Below, one piece after another: positions 33,568-41,943 of a stretch of DNA of 64,000 nt. The position numbers and the translations under genes were made by a program. This DNA is from Cryptosporangium minutisporangium (lineage in GTDB: Bacteria; Actinomycetota; Actinomycetes; Mycobacteriales; Cryptosporangiaceae): positions 1 to 64,000 of the forward strand of contig NZ_BAAAYN010000009.1 in assembly GCF_039536245.1 (NCBI RefSeq). Reading direction: 5' to 3'. The notes below the pieces were generated by a model. The model did not search any database, was not told the DNA's origin, and was given only the letters and a program-made list of their open reading frames with translations. Each line of letters opens with the position of its first letter. The first letter of the stretch is position 1.

Positions 33568-34548
33568 TCAGGCGGTGAGCACCACCTTGGCACGGGCGTG
33601 GTCGGTCTCCAGGTAGCGGATGGCGTCGGCCGCCGCGGACAGCGGGTACGTCCGGTCGATGACCGGCGTCAGCTTTCCGGCCTCCGCCAGCTCCCGCAGG
33701 GCGGCGAGGTTCGCGTGGCTCGGCGTCGCGGTCAGCACGACGATGCGCTGCCGGACGAAACGCGCGACGGCCTGCCCGCGGATCACCAGCGCCATCGGCC
33801 CGACGAGCGAGCCGCCGGTGGAGACACCACCGCCGGAGAGCACCAGCGTGCCGCCCGGGGTCAGCGTGCGGCGGAGCGCCCGCAGCGATCGGTTGCCGAC
33901 CAGGTCGAACACGACGTCGTACCGGCGGCCCTGGTCGGTGAAGTCCTCCCGGGTGTAGTCGACGACGCGGCCGGCCCCGAGTGAGCGCACCAGCTCCGCG
34001 TTCCGTGGGCTGCAGACGCCGGTGACGTCCGCGCCGAACTCCGCGGCCAGCTGGGTCGCGAACGTGCCGACGCCGCCGGAAGCACCGTTGATCAGCACCG
34101 ACTGTCCGGGCTGGGCGTCGGCCTCGCGCAGACCCATCAGCGCGGTGTTCGCGGCCAGCGGGAGGGCTGCGGCCTGCTCGAACGTCAGGTTCGCGGGTTT
34201 GACGTCGACGACGTCGGCCGGAGCCAGGACGTACTCGGCGAAGGCTCCCGGAGACTCTCCGAACACCTCGTCGCCGGGGCGTAACCGGGTGACCCCGGAC
34301 CCCACGGCCTCCACCGTGCCGGCGAAGTCGGTGCCGCGGATCGGCTGCCGCGGCGCCCGCAGCCCCAGCTCGGGCGCGAGCAGACGCGCCAGGTACGGGT
34401 CTCCGCGCAGGAGGTGCCAGTCGCGGGCGTTGACGGAGGCGGCGTGCGTGCGCACCACGACCTCACCGGCCCCGGGAGAGGGCGTGTCGACGTCCGCGAA
34501 GCGCAGAACGTCGGGCGAACCGTAGGCGTGGTGGACGACGGCTTTCAT
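33568..34548 (-). CDS. NADP-dependent quinone oxidoreductase-like (zinc-free MDR family)
   Basis: 326 residues. MDR-type fold: N-terminal GroES-like domain (GEVVVRTHAASVNARDWHLLRGDPYLARL), then VLINGASGGVGTFATQLAAEFGADVTGV with the AxxGxxG nucleotide-binding loop. Structural and catalytic zinc cysteines are absent, so it belongs to the quinone oxidoreductase/enoyl reductase branch. It lies directly downstream of a TetR gene on the same strand, with three operators in the 86-base gap; induction by an electrophile or quinone sensed by the TetR protein is likely. Confidence 0.88.
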   Translation of the reverse strand: MKAVVHHAYGSPDVLRFADVDTPSPGAGEVVVRTHAASVNARDWHLLRGDPYLARLLAPELGLRAPRQPIRGTDFAGTVEAVGSGVTRLRPGDEVFGESPGAFAEYVLAPADVVDVKPANLTFEQAAALPLAANTALMGLREADAQPGQSVLINGASGGVGTFATQLAAEFGADVTGVCSPRNAELVRSLGAGRVVDYTREDFTDQGRRYDVVFDLVGNRSLRALRRTLTPGGTLVLSGGGVSTGGSLVGPMALVIRGQAVARFVRQRIVVLTATPSHANLAALRELAEAGKLTPVIDRTYPLSAAADAIRYLETDHARAKVVLTA

Positions 34549-34562
34549 CGGGACTCCCCGTT

Positions 34563-34620
34563 CTTACGCTGTAAGGCTGTCTTACGACGTAAGACTCCCT
34601 TACAACGTAAGAACAGTCAA
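34563..34620 (-). promoter_or_regulatory. Three TetR operators CTTAC-N3-GTAAG at exact 18-bp spacing, with -35
   Basis: CTTACGCTGTAAG (34563-34575), CTTACGACGTAAG (34581-34593) and CTTACAACGTAAG (34599-34611) are 13-bp palindromes that start exactly 18 bp apart. On the minus strand TTGACT (34620-34615), a good -35, lies immediately before the first-read site, so the operators cover the core promoter and leader of the oxidoreductase gene. A ribosome site GGGGAG follows before ATG 34548. Confidence 0.85.
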
Positions 34621-34634
34621 GCGAGGGGCTGCCG

Positions 34635-35324
34635 CTACCGCGCCGCAGTGCGCAGCCGGTCCAGGCCGTCCAGGATCAGATCCAGGCCGAACTCGAATTC
34701 GAACTGGTCATCGCACCAGCCGAGCGTCGAGTCGGGATCGTCGTGCGCGACCTCGGTCAGCATCCCGACGAGGTGCGGCACCTGCTCCGCGAGCTCCGCC
34801 GGGACGCTGCCCGCGGCGGCGCCGTCGCCCGGATCGAACAGCTCCTGGGAGAACCCGAGCGCGCGGCTGCCCAGCGCGTGCAGCGCGTGATGCGCCAGGT
34901 CGTAGGAGAAGCCACCGTCCCGCATCAGCCCGACGAGCCGGTCGTGGTACCGCACCACGGCCAGGCTCACGGTCTTCCGCGTCTCGAACACGTGGGGTGC
35001 CCACGGATGGCGGAGGAAGATCGTCCGCGCGGTGAGGATCCGCAGGCGCGTGGCCTGCTTCCACGCCGCGCCCGCCGACGGCACGCCGAGCTGGTCGACC
35101 GCGTCGTTGATCTCGCTCGCGATCAGCTCGACGACGCCGTCGAGCAGGTCTTCCTTGTTGGCGACGTAGTGGTAGAGGGACATCGCCTCGGCTCCGAGCG
35201 CCTTGGCGAGACGGCGCATGGTGAGCGCCTCGGCGCCCTCCGCGTCGGCGATCTCCACCGCGGCCCGCAGGACGCGCTCCCGGCTCAAGGGGGTGCGTGG
35301 CTGGAGCTGTGTGGTCACCGACAT
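34635..35324 (-). CDS. TetR family regulator (TetR_C1 type)
   Basis: 229 residues from ATG 35324, behind GGAGGACGG. Helix-turn-helix: LSRERVLRAAVEIADAEGAEALTMRRLAKALGAEAMSLYHYVANKEDLLDGV. The C-terminal region (from about residue 90) follows the TetR_C_1 ligand-binding layout seen in TetR and similar drug-sensing repressors. Three 13-bp palindromes lie between it and the oxidoreductase gene, and a related palindrome lies in its own promoter, so it should repress both. Confidence 0.92.
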   Translation of the reverse strand: MSVTTQLQPRTPLSRERVLRAAVEIADAEGAEALTMRRLAKALGAEAMSLYHYVANKEDLLDGVVELIASEINDAVDQLGVPSAGAAWKQATRLRILTARTIFLRHPWAPHVFETRKTVSLAVVRYHDRLVGLMRDGGFSYDLAHHALHALGSRALGFSQELFDPGDGAAAGSVPAELAEQVPHLVGMLTEVAHDDPDSTLGWCDDQFEFEFGLDLILDGLDRLRTAAR

Positions 35325-35346
35325 CCGTCCTCCGGTCGGTTTGGAT

Positions 35347-35359
35347 CGTACAACGTACG
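35347..35359. promoter_or_regulatory. Variant TetR operator CGTAC-AAC-GTACG in the tetR promoter
   Basis: This 13-bp palindrome has the same arm length and AAC centre as the site at 34599-34611 and differs only at the symmetric second and twelfth positions (T/A to G/C). On the minus strand it overlaps TACGAT, a likely -10 about 20 bases before the tetR start. It suggests autoregulation with altered affinity. Confidence 0.6.
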
Positions 35360-35620
35360 TCCGGGGGTCCCGGGGCGCCACCCGGGCGGGTCGGAGAGGG
35401 GTTTCACCGGCCGCCGCAATGGGCCGATCCGGAACGGATCGGGCCATTGTTGCGCGCCTCGGTTAACTGTGGAACTGCGGGGTACCAATTGCCCCGCGCA
35501 CACCACCGCGAATCGGTCGGAGATCACACACCGACTCTCGCGACTCGCTACGAGCGGGGCGTTTCCTATGGAAGTGTCAGCTGTTGACGCTGTCCGTAAA
35601 CCGCGTGCAAAGGAGCATTC

Positions 35621-36961
35621 GTGCCGACCGCTGCCTTACCCGACGAGGAGACAGCGGAAGCGCCGCCGATCCGGCGCGCCGCCCGTCCGGTCCGGAGGCA
35701 GCTCGTCACGGCTTTCTTTGCCTACCTGCTCACGCTCGTCACGGCCGGGTTCGTCGTCGACTGGGACGCCGCGTCGACGAAGCCGCCGGCCGGAGCCACG
35801 CCGTCCCCGACTCGGGCCGCTCCGGTCCAGGCCGCGCCGCAGCGGTCCCCGGCGCCGCCGGTGCGGGACGAGATCCCGTCGATCCCCGAGGTGAGCGACG
35901 TCGTCCAGCTCGACCCGGTCCGTCAGCAGGGCCGGGTGACCGCCCGCGACAACGGGCAGAGCACGCGCTACGGCGACCGGTCGGTGTGGATCTTCGCCGA
36001 CACCGTGCTGAAGTCACCGGACGCGTTCCTCTCGAACACCGCCGCCTCCACCACCGACCTGGACGCCGGTGACGGCATCACGCTGACCGCGGCCGACCTC
36101 GCCGGGACGCCCGGCGAGCTGCACGACGAGTTCCTGCCCTGGAGCGACGCGGAGCGCGCGTTCGAGAGGGCGCACGCGAAAGGCTGCGTCCGCGGCTCCG
36201 ACGAGTACTGCGGCGTGACGTTCGGCCTGTGGCCAGGACCGGTCATCCCCGACCCGGCCCGGCAGCGAGTGCTCGTCTTCTACCACAAGCTCTGCCGGGG
36301 CGGCGCGCCCGAGCAGCCGTGCTCGCAGCGGTACGGGCAGGACCTCGGCACCGGCATCGCGGCCGTGGACATGCGGACGTTCCGGGTGACCCGGCTGACC
36401 CCGGCGAACGCCACGCCGGTGCGCAGCATCGAGGGTCATGACCCGGCGCTGTTCTTCCCGGCCGAGACGATGTTCGCGTCCGCCGCGCTGGTGGCCGGGG
36501 ACGACGTCTACGTCTACGGCGACTGCGCCGAGGACGGCCGGTGCCGGCTGGCGCGGGTGCCGCTGGCGCGGATCGACGATCGATCGGCCTGGCGGTTCTA
36601 CGGCGGCCGCGACGACGACCGCACCGTGCTGTGGGTGACCGATCCGCTGGACGCGGTGCCGACCGTGCGAGCGGGCGCGGCCGGGAACAGCGTGCTGTGG
36701 AACCCCGCGCTGGACGCGTGGATGAACGTCTACATGGAGTTCGGCTCGCACGAGGTGCGGGCGCAGGTGGGCGGTGCGCCGTACGGACCGTGGTCGGATT
36801 CCTTCCCGGTGGCCGAGACCGACCCCGGTGACTACGGGACGAACTACGCCGCGTTCGCCCACCCCGAGTACGCCCAGCAGGGCGGCCTGGTGCAGTACGT
36901 GACCTACTACCAGCAGTCCACCGGCGCGCAGCGCCTCCTCCGGGTCACGCTCAGCCCCTGA
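35621..36961 (+). CDS. Membrane-anchored DUF4185-like protein
   Basis: 446 residues, GTG start with a perfect AAAGGAG ribosome site. A cytoplasmic N-terminus (1-28), one membrane helix (about 29-46), a Pro/Ala/Thr-rich linker to residue 85, and an extracytoplasmic domain with repeating beta-strand blocks such as DRSVWIFADTVL, VLVFYHKLC, and WNPALDAWMNVYMEFG, which resemble the five-bladed propeller DUF4185 family related to glycosidases. The domain has cysteines that may form disulfides. Function unknown; polysaccharide binding or cleavage is an inference from the fold. Confidence 0.55.
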   Translation: MPTAALPDEETAEAPPIRRAARPVRRQLVTAFFAYLLTLVTAGFVVDWDAASTKPPAGATPSPTRAAPVQAAPQRSPAPPVRDEIPSIPEVSDVVQLDPVRQQGRVTARDNGQSTRYGDRSVWIFADTVLKSPDAFLSNTAASTTDLDAGDGITLTAADLAGTPGELHDEFLPWSDAERAFERAHAKGCVRGSDEYCGVTFGLWPGPVIPDPARQRVLVFYHKLCRGGAPEQPCSQRYGQDLGTGIAAVDMRTFRVTRLTPANATPVRSIEGHDPALFFPAETMFASAALVAGDDVYVYGDCAEDGRCRLARVPLARIDDRSAWRFYGGRDDDRTVLWVTDPLDAVPTVRAGAAGNSVLWNPALDAWMNVYMEFGSHEVRAQVGGAPYGPWSDSFPVAETDPGDYGTNYAAFAHPEYAQQGGLVQYVTYYQQSTGAQRLLRVTLSP

Positions 36962-36967
36962 GCCGGG

Positions 36968-37459
36968 TCAGCCGTTGACGGCGGGCTGGGCTTTGACCAC
37001 GGGGTGGGGCCGCGGCGGCGAGGACAGCATCAGGCTGACCGCGCCGGCGTCCCCGGCCACCAGCCGGTGGGTGTGCCCGGGACGCGCGGCCAGCCGACCG
37101 CCGGCGGTCAGCTCCGTGTCGTCCAGGGCGTCCGCGGTGGCGACGGTCTCCCGCAGGCTTCCGCCGAGCACGGTGACGGTCTGGAAGCCGACGGTGTGGG
37201 CGTGCAGGTCGGTCGCGTCGCCGGGCGCCCATCGGACCAGCCAGGCGTCGTAGAGGAAGTTGCCGCGCAGGGCCACCGGCGCGCCGCCGGACGCCGCGAG
37301 CAACGCCTCCGGACCGCCGGCCGCGTCGATCTCCGCGGTGATGATCTCCGCCCGCTCGCGCAGCGCGGTGGGCGTCAGGGACGAGGGCGCGAGCAGCCAC
37401 GGCTCGAGGTGGTCGAGCCCGGAGCTCTGCTGCGTGGGGGTGCTCGTCGTCGCGGCCAT
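36968..37459 (-). CDS. Cysteine dioxygenase-like cupin protein
   Basis: 163 residues. The cupin metal motif is seen in YDAWLVRWAPGDATDLHAHTVGFQTVTVLGGSLRE (two His in HAH plus a later residue) and in GHTHRLVAGDAGAVSLMLSSPP with the third His. The layout matches bacterial cysteine dioxygenase type I proteins, which oxidise a thiol with iron and oxygen. The substrate is not fixed by sequence. The stop faces that of the upstream secreted-protein gene with a 6-base gap. Confidence 0.7.
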   Translation of the reverse strand: MAATTSTPTQQSSGLDHLEPWLLAPSSLTPTALRERAEIITAEIDAAGGPEALLAASGGAPVALRGNFLYDAWLVRWAPGDATDLHAHTVGFQTVTVLGGSLRETVATADALDDTELTAGGRLAARPGHTHRLVAGDAGAVSLMLSSPPRPHPVVKAQPAVNG

Positions 37460-37543
37460 GACGACAGTGAAGCGCCGGACGCGCCCGCGTTCTGTGCCCG
37501 CCGCACCGCCCGAACTGTCGCGTCGCGAACGCTCGTGGCCGCC

Positions 37544-38644
37544 TCAGCCGAGCGTGGCCACGCGGGCCGCCACCTCCGCGGACGCCGGGCGGGCCGCGAG
37601 CTGGTCCTGGATCGTCACGCTCACCCGGCGCAGGCCGTCGTCGGTGATCAGCCGCCGGAGGTGTTCGGCGGCCACCTCCCGGGCCGAGACGCACAGCCCC
37701 GCGCCGATCCGGGCCACCAGCTCCGCGTTGTACCGCCGGTCGCCCGGCCCCGGCACGACCAGCTGCGGCACACCGGCGGCGAACGCGGCCAGGACGGTAC
37801 CGGCCCCACCGTGGTGGACGATGCCGGTACAGGTCGGCAGCACGGCGTCGAGCGAGACCCAGCCGATCGTCCGGACGTTGTCCGGCAGCTCCGCAGGCAA
37901 GCCGGGTTCCGGCCGCACCAGCACGATCTCGGCGTCCACCTCGGCGGCGGCGATCACCAGCGGCCGCATGATGCTCGCGTTGCCCGGCCCGCCGACCGTG
38001 CTCCGGCTGACCAGGATGCGCGGCCGGTTCGGCGTCTCGGCCAGCCAGGACGGGACCGCCGCCGGCGCCGGTGCTTCGTAGCGCATCGGCCACCCGGGGC
38101 GTTCCCCCACGACGCTCGCCGGTAACACCTGGATCACCGCGGCGGGTTCCGGCAGCCGGTCGATCGACAGCTTCCGCAGCACCGGCCCCGCCGCCGCCGC
38201 GGCCAGCTCGGCGCCGTCGAACAGATTCGTCTCGTGCCGCACCGCCGGGACGCCGTAACCCGCCGCGGCGATCAGCCCCGCCACGGCCAGCGGCTCGGCG
38301 ACCACGACCTGTGGCCGGAACTGCTCGGTGACGTCCCGGACCGCGTTCACCAGCCGGGCGTTCACTGCTCCGAACAGCAGGCCGACGCCCCGGGTCCCGC
38401 CGTTGCCGGCCAGCTCGGCCCGGGCGACCAGGGGGTGCCGCAGCATGATGCCGCGGGCCACCGCTCCGAAGTCGAACTCGGGCGCGACGTCCTCGACCGG
38501 GAGGCCGAGCTCCCGCACGGTCGAGGCCGCGTCGGCGGCGGTGGCGACGAGGACGTCGTGGCCGGCGGCGACGAGCGCGCGGCTCAGGGGGACCAGCGGG
38601 AGGACGTGACCGGGCAGCGGGGCCGAAACGACCAGTACACGCAT
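37544..38644 (-). CDS. MGT-type (GT1) glycosyltransferase
   Basis: 366 residues. GT-B fold: [24 protein letters not shown] at the N-terminus and the nucleotide-sugar block [39 protein letters not shown] in the C-terminal half, as in macrolide and glycopeptide/aureolic-acid glycosyltransferases. It may glycosylate a secondary metabolite or inactivate an antibiotic. It is divergent (120-base gap) from a DrrAB-like exporter, a pairing that suggests drug resistance. No biosynthetic cluster is near. Confidence 0.85.
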   Translation of the reverse strand: MRVLVVSAPLPGHVLPLVPLSRALVAAGHDVLVATAADAASTVRELGLPVEDVAPEFDFGAVARGIMLRHPLVARAELAGNGGTRGVGLLFGAVNARLVNAVRDVTEQFRPQVVVAEPLAVAGLIAAAGYGVPAVRHETNLFDGAELAAAAAGPVLRKLSIDRLPEPAAVIQVLPASVVGERPGWPMRYEAPAPAAVPSWLAETPNRPRILVSRSTVGGPGNASIMRPLVIAAAEVDAEIVLVRPEPGLPAELPDNVRTIGWVSLDAVLPTCTGIVHHGGAGTVLAAFAAGVPQLVVPGPGDRRYNAELVARIGAGLCVSAREVAAEHLRRLITDDGLRRVSVTIQDQLAARPASAEVAARVATLG

Positions 38645-38692
38645 GCGGGGAAGGTTACGGGCACCCACCGCCCGCGGTCCCAAATTCTGTCG

Positions 38693-38717
38693 TACCTGGT
38701 TGGTAGACCCGCAACCA
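38693..38717. promoter_or_regulatory. Overlapping inverted repeats in the glycosyltransferase/exporter promoter region
   Basis: Two candidate sites overlap here: TACC-TGGTT-GGTA (38693-38705) and TGGTTG-N9-CAACCA (38697-38702 and 38712-38717). Either could bind a regulator controlling the divergent resistance-like genes. No regulator gene is adjacent. Confidence 0.4.
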
Positions 38718-38764
38718 TAGGCGATGGCTACCGTGCTGACCCGAATCCGCGAGAGAGGGATTTC

Positions 38765-39781
38765 ATGACGAAAGCCGCTACCGACCTGGCGATCGAAACC
38801 ACTGGCCTGGTCAAAACGTTCGGCGATACCCGCGCGGTGGACGGCGTCGATCTCGCGGTGCCGGCCGGCACGGTCTACGGCGTTCTGGGGCCCAACGGCG
38901 CCGGGAAGACCACCGCGGTTCGCATCCTGGCGACGCTGCTGCGCCCCGACGGCGGTGAGGCTCGGGTCTTCGGCTACGACGTGGTGCGCCAGGCCAACGA
39001 GGTCCGCAGCCGGGTGAGTCTCACCGGGCAGTACGCCTCGGTCGACGAGGACCTCACCGGGCTGGAGAACCTGGTGCTCCTCGGCCGGCTGGTCGGGCAT
39101 CGCAAACGGCCGGCCAGAGCCCGCGCGGACGATCTGCTCGAGGCGTTCGGGCTCACCGCGGCGGCCGACCGCCAGGTGAAGAAGTACAGCGGCGGGATGC
39201 GTCGCCGCCTCGACATCGCGGCGAGCATCCTGAACACGCCGCAGCTGCTGTTCCTCGACGAACCCACGACCGGCCTCGATCCGCGCAGCCGGAGCCAGGT
39301 CTGGGACATCGTGCGTGCGGTGGTCGCCTACGGCACGACCGTGCTGCTCACGACGCAGTACCTCGACGAAGCCGACCGGCTGGCGTCCCGGATCGCGGTC
39401 ATCGACCACGGCAAGGTCATCGCGGAGGGCACCCCTGGCGCGCTGAAGTCGTCGATCGGAGCCGGCACCGTCCACGTGCGGCTACGCGACCCCCAGCGGC
39501 GGGCCGAGGCCTCCGAGCTGCTCTCCCGGGCGCTGAACGCGCCGGTGCTGCAGGAGTCCGATCCGGTGGCGCTGACGATCCGAGTGACCGGCTCCGACCG
39601 CGGCGCCGCCGAGCACGCGTCCCGCGCGCTCGCCGACCTGGCGACGGCCGGCATCGTCGTCGACGACTTCTCGCTCGGCCAGCCCAGCCTCGACGAGGTG
39701 TTCCTCGCCCTCACCGGCCCCTCCGAGCATGCCGAGTCGGCCGCCCCGGCAAGCTCCGCCCAGAAGGAGACCGTCGCATGA
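38765..39781 (+). CDS. ABC transporter ATPase, daunorubicin-resistance (DrrA) type
   Basis: 338 residues. Walker A G-P-N-G-A-G-K-T near residue 44, signature Y-S-G-G-M-R-R-R-L, Walker [17 protein letters not shown] and the H-loop region [16 protein letters not shown]. The ~80-residue C-terminal tail ([17 protein letters not shown] and onward) is characteristic of DrrA-like subunits. It exports hydrophobic compounds with the permease encoded next; the two genes overlap by ATGA. Start ATG 38765 follows GAGAGAGGG. Confidence 0.92.
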   Translation: MTKAATDLAIETTGLVKTFGDTRAVDGVDLAVPAGTVYGVLGPNGAGKTTAVRILATLLRPDGGEARVFGYDVVRQANEVRSRVSLTGQYASVDEDLTGLENLVLLGRLVGHRKRPARARADDLLEAFGLTAAADRQVKKYSGGMRRRLDIAASILNTPQLLFLDEPTTGLDPRSRSQVWDIVRAVVAYGTTVLLTTQYLDEADRLASRIAVIDHGKVIAEGTPGALKSSIGAGTVHVRLRDPQRRAEASELLSRALNAPVLQESDPVALTIRVTGSDRGAAEHASRALADLATAGIVVDDFSLGQPSLDEVFLALTGPSEHAESAAPASSAQKETVA

Positions 39782-40626
39782 GCACCGCCACCGATCCGGT
39801 CGAGACGACCGTCTACACGCCGACCGCGGAGAACCTGCGCGCGGTGCTCTCGCCGGCCGGCCGTCCGGCGCCGCCCGGCCCGTTCGCCGCGTCGATCGCG
39901 TTCGGCTGGCGCGCGATGCTGAAGATCAAGCACGTGCCGGAGCAGTTGTTCGACGTCACCGCGTTCCCGATCATCATGACGCTGATGTTCACGTACCTGT
40001 TCGGGGGTGCGCTGGCCGATACCCCGGCGAAGTACCTGCAGTTCTTCCTTCCCGGCATCATGGTGACCAGCGTCGTGATGATCACGATGTACACCGGCGT
40101 CGGCCTGAACACCGACATCGAGAAGGGCGTCTTCGACCGGTTCCGCACGTTGCCGGTCTGGCGTCCGGCCGCGCTGGTCGGGATGATCTTCGGCGACCTG
40201 CTGCGCTATGTGCTCGCGTCGCTGGTGATCCTTGGCGTGGGGCTGGTGCTCGGCTTCCGCCCGGAGGGCGGCGTCCCCGGCGTCCTGGGCAGCATCCTGC
40301 TGCTGGTCGTGTTCTCGTTCGCGTTCTCCTGGGTCTGGACGATGTTCGGACTGCTGTTGCGCAGCGAGAAGTCGGTGATGGGCGTCAGCATGATGATCCT
40401 GTTCCCGCTGACGTTCCTCAGCAACGTGTTCGTGGAGCCGCGGACGATGCCGGGCTGGCTGCAGGCGTTCGTCAACGTCAACCCGATCACGCAGCTGGTG
40501 AACGCGGTCCGGGCCATGATGAGCGGCGAGGACGCGGGCGCCTCGGTGATGTGGACGCTGCTCGCCAGCCTGATCTTCGTGGTGGTCTTCGGCACGCTCA
40601 CCATGCGTCTCTACAACCGGAAGTAG
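39778..40626 (+). CDS. ABC-2 type permease, DrrB-like
   Basis: 282 residues, six membrane helices after a ~65-residue cytoplasmic N-terminus. The conserved ABC-2 permease run [72 protein letters not shown] and [35 protein letters not shown] identify the DrrB group. Forms the membrane part of the exporter with the ATPase encoded at 38765-39781. Confidence 0.92.
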   Translation: MSTATDPVETTVYTPTAENLRAVLSPAGRPAPPGPFAASIAFGWRAMLKIKHVPEQLFDVTAFPIIMTLMFTYLFGGALADTPAKYLQFFLPGIMVTSVVMITMYTGVGLNTDIEKGVFDRFRTLPVWRPAALVGMIFGDLLRYVLASLVILGVGLVLGFRPEGGVPGVLGSILLLVVFSFAFSWVWTMFGLLLRSEKSVMGVSMMILFPLTFLSNVFVEPRTMPGWLQAFVNVNPITQLVNAVRAMMSGEDAGASVMWTLLASLIFVVVFGTLTMRLYNRK

Positions 40627-40631
40627 GGGAC

Positions 40632-41654
40632 TCAGACGAAGCCACCGGCGCTGTAGCCGCCGCGGCGGTGACGGTTCTCGAAGTCCGAGACCTGCCGCTC
40701 CGCCCGGCGGTAGTGCTCCGCCCACCACCCGTCGAACGCTGCCCCGCCCGCGTTGAGCTGCCGACGGGTGGCCCGCACGGCCGCGTCGTCCCAGACGAGG
40801 TCGAAGATCTGCGGCGCCACCATCAGCCGCTGGTAGAGCAGTTGGGCGAGCCGGTGCGCGAGGTCGGACGGGGTGAGCGGCTCGCCCCACCCCTGTTCGG
40901 CCTTCGGTAGCCGGGTCGTGGGCGTCACGTCGCTGCGCTTGACGTACGCGGTCCGGTCCCGCACCAGCAACCGCCAGACCCGCCGCGCGTCGGCCGTCGC
41001 GGTCGCCTGCCGCCGCTTCGCGTCCTTTCGTGCCCGCTCCCGCTCGATCTCGAGCTGCCGTTGGTAGGCCGCGGCGACGGCGACGGCCACCGCGATGCGG
41101 ACCCGATCGGGTAACTCGCCGACGGCCTCCCGGTAGGTCTCGGCGGCCGTGGCGACCGCTTGCCGGTACCGCCGGCGAGCTCGTTCCCGGAGTCGGTCGG
41201 CGAGGAGCGGGGTTCGCCGCGCGCGGGCCTCCGATCTGGCCAGTGCGGCGTCGGCGGCGTCCACGGCGTCCAGCAGGTCGTCCGCGGCGGCGATCCAGGC
41301 GCGAGCCGCCTGTTCGTCGGCGTCGATCCGAACGCTCTGGCTGACCTCGATGTGCCGGGCCGCGAGGTCGCGCTCCGCTTCGAGCCGGGCCACCGCGTCC
41401 CGCCGGACCTCTTCCGGCTTCGGCGGTGGAGGGGCGGAGGAGAGGCCGGTCAGCATGTAGCCGCCACCGGCGCGGGCGGCGGCCTCCCGTTCGAGTCGGG
41501 CGTGCCGCTCACGCCAGGCGGTGTAGGACGCCGGAGCCGGGCTCCGACCCGGCGCCACCACGAGCGAGTGGCGATCGCCGAGTCGGTCGGTGAAGTGCGC
41601 CAGGCAGCAGTGGAACGTGGGCGGGCTCGACCCGGTCTCCCCAGCGGCGGCCAT
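40632..41654 (-). CDS. Hypothetical cytoplasmic coiled-coil protein
   Basis: 340 residues, no signal peptide or membrane helix. The middle (about 80-230) is a long charged Arg/Ala/Glu-rich coiled coil; the ends are compact (TFHCCLAHFTDRLGDRHSLVVAPG at the start, FDGWWAEHYRRAERQVSDFENRHRRGG at the end). The normal third-position GC bias and a clean ATG support a real gene. It converges on the permease gene with a 5-base gap. I do not recognise the family. Confidence 0.6.
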   Translation of the reverse strand: MAAAGETGSSPPTFHCCLAHFTDRLGDRHSLVVAPGRSPAPASYTAWRERHARLEREAAARAGGGYMLTGLSSAPPPPKPEEVRRDAVARLEAERDLAARHIEVSQSVRIDADEQAARAWIAAADDLLDAVDAADAALARSEARARRTPLLADRLRERARRRYRQAVATAAETYREAVGELPDRVRIAVAVAVAAAYQRQLEIERERARKDAKRRQATATADARRVWRLLVRDRTAYVKRSDVTPTTRLPKAEQGWGEPLTPSDLAHRLAQLLYQRLMVAPQIFDLVWDDAAVRATRRQLNAGGAAFDGWWAEHYRRAERQVSDFENRHRRGGYSAGGFV

Positions 41655-41943
41655 CGTCCCAGCGTAATCCGGCGGCTATTCGCTCGCACTTTCCGCGGTG
41701 CCGGCAGCTCATTGATCACTTCCGTCACAGCAGTAACACCGCAGCTATTCGCCGCGGTCATTGTTGTGCAGCGCCACATTAGGCCGAAATTAAGTATCCC
41801 CGAAATTGCGCTATTCGGTGAACCGCGCGACCAGGCGCTCCATTCCGTGGGCGGATTAAAACTACTTAATTCCCTTTCCGGGGCCATGAATGGTTCCGGC
41901 GGCGACGTACAGTCCGGAACAGATTTTCGCCCGGAGAAGGAAA
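41655..41943 (+). promoter_or_regulatory. AT-rich leader of the cell-wall hydrolase candidate
   Basis: The gap is markedly AT-rich for this genome. It contains ATTAA-AACTAC-TTAAT (41855-41870), a 5-bp inverted repeat, and CACATTAGGCC/GAAATTAAG stretches. GGAGAAGG at 41933-41940 is the ribosome site. Cell-wall hydrolase genes in actinomycetes sometimes carry a c-di-AMP riboswitch, but its conserved cores are not visible here. Confidence 0.4.

Noticed and set aside
33478-33984. Plus-strand frame overlapping the oxidoreductase gene
   Set aside because: It is mostly antisense to a well-supported gene, and its upstream part has no conserved motif or ribosome site.
41655-41943. c-di-AMP riboswitch before the cell-wall hydrolase candidate
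   Set aside because: The conserved GGGGACC-type and GACAGCTAACC-type cores are not present.
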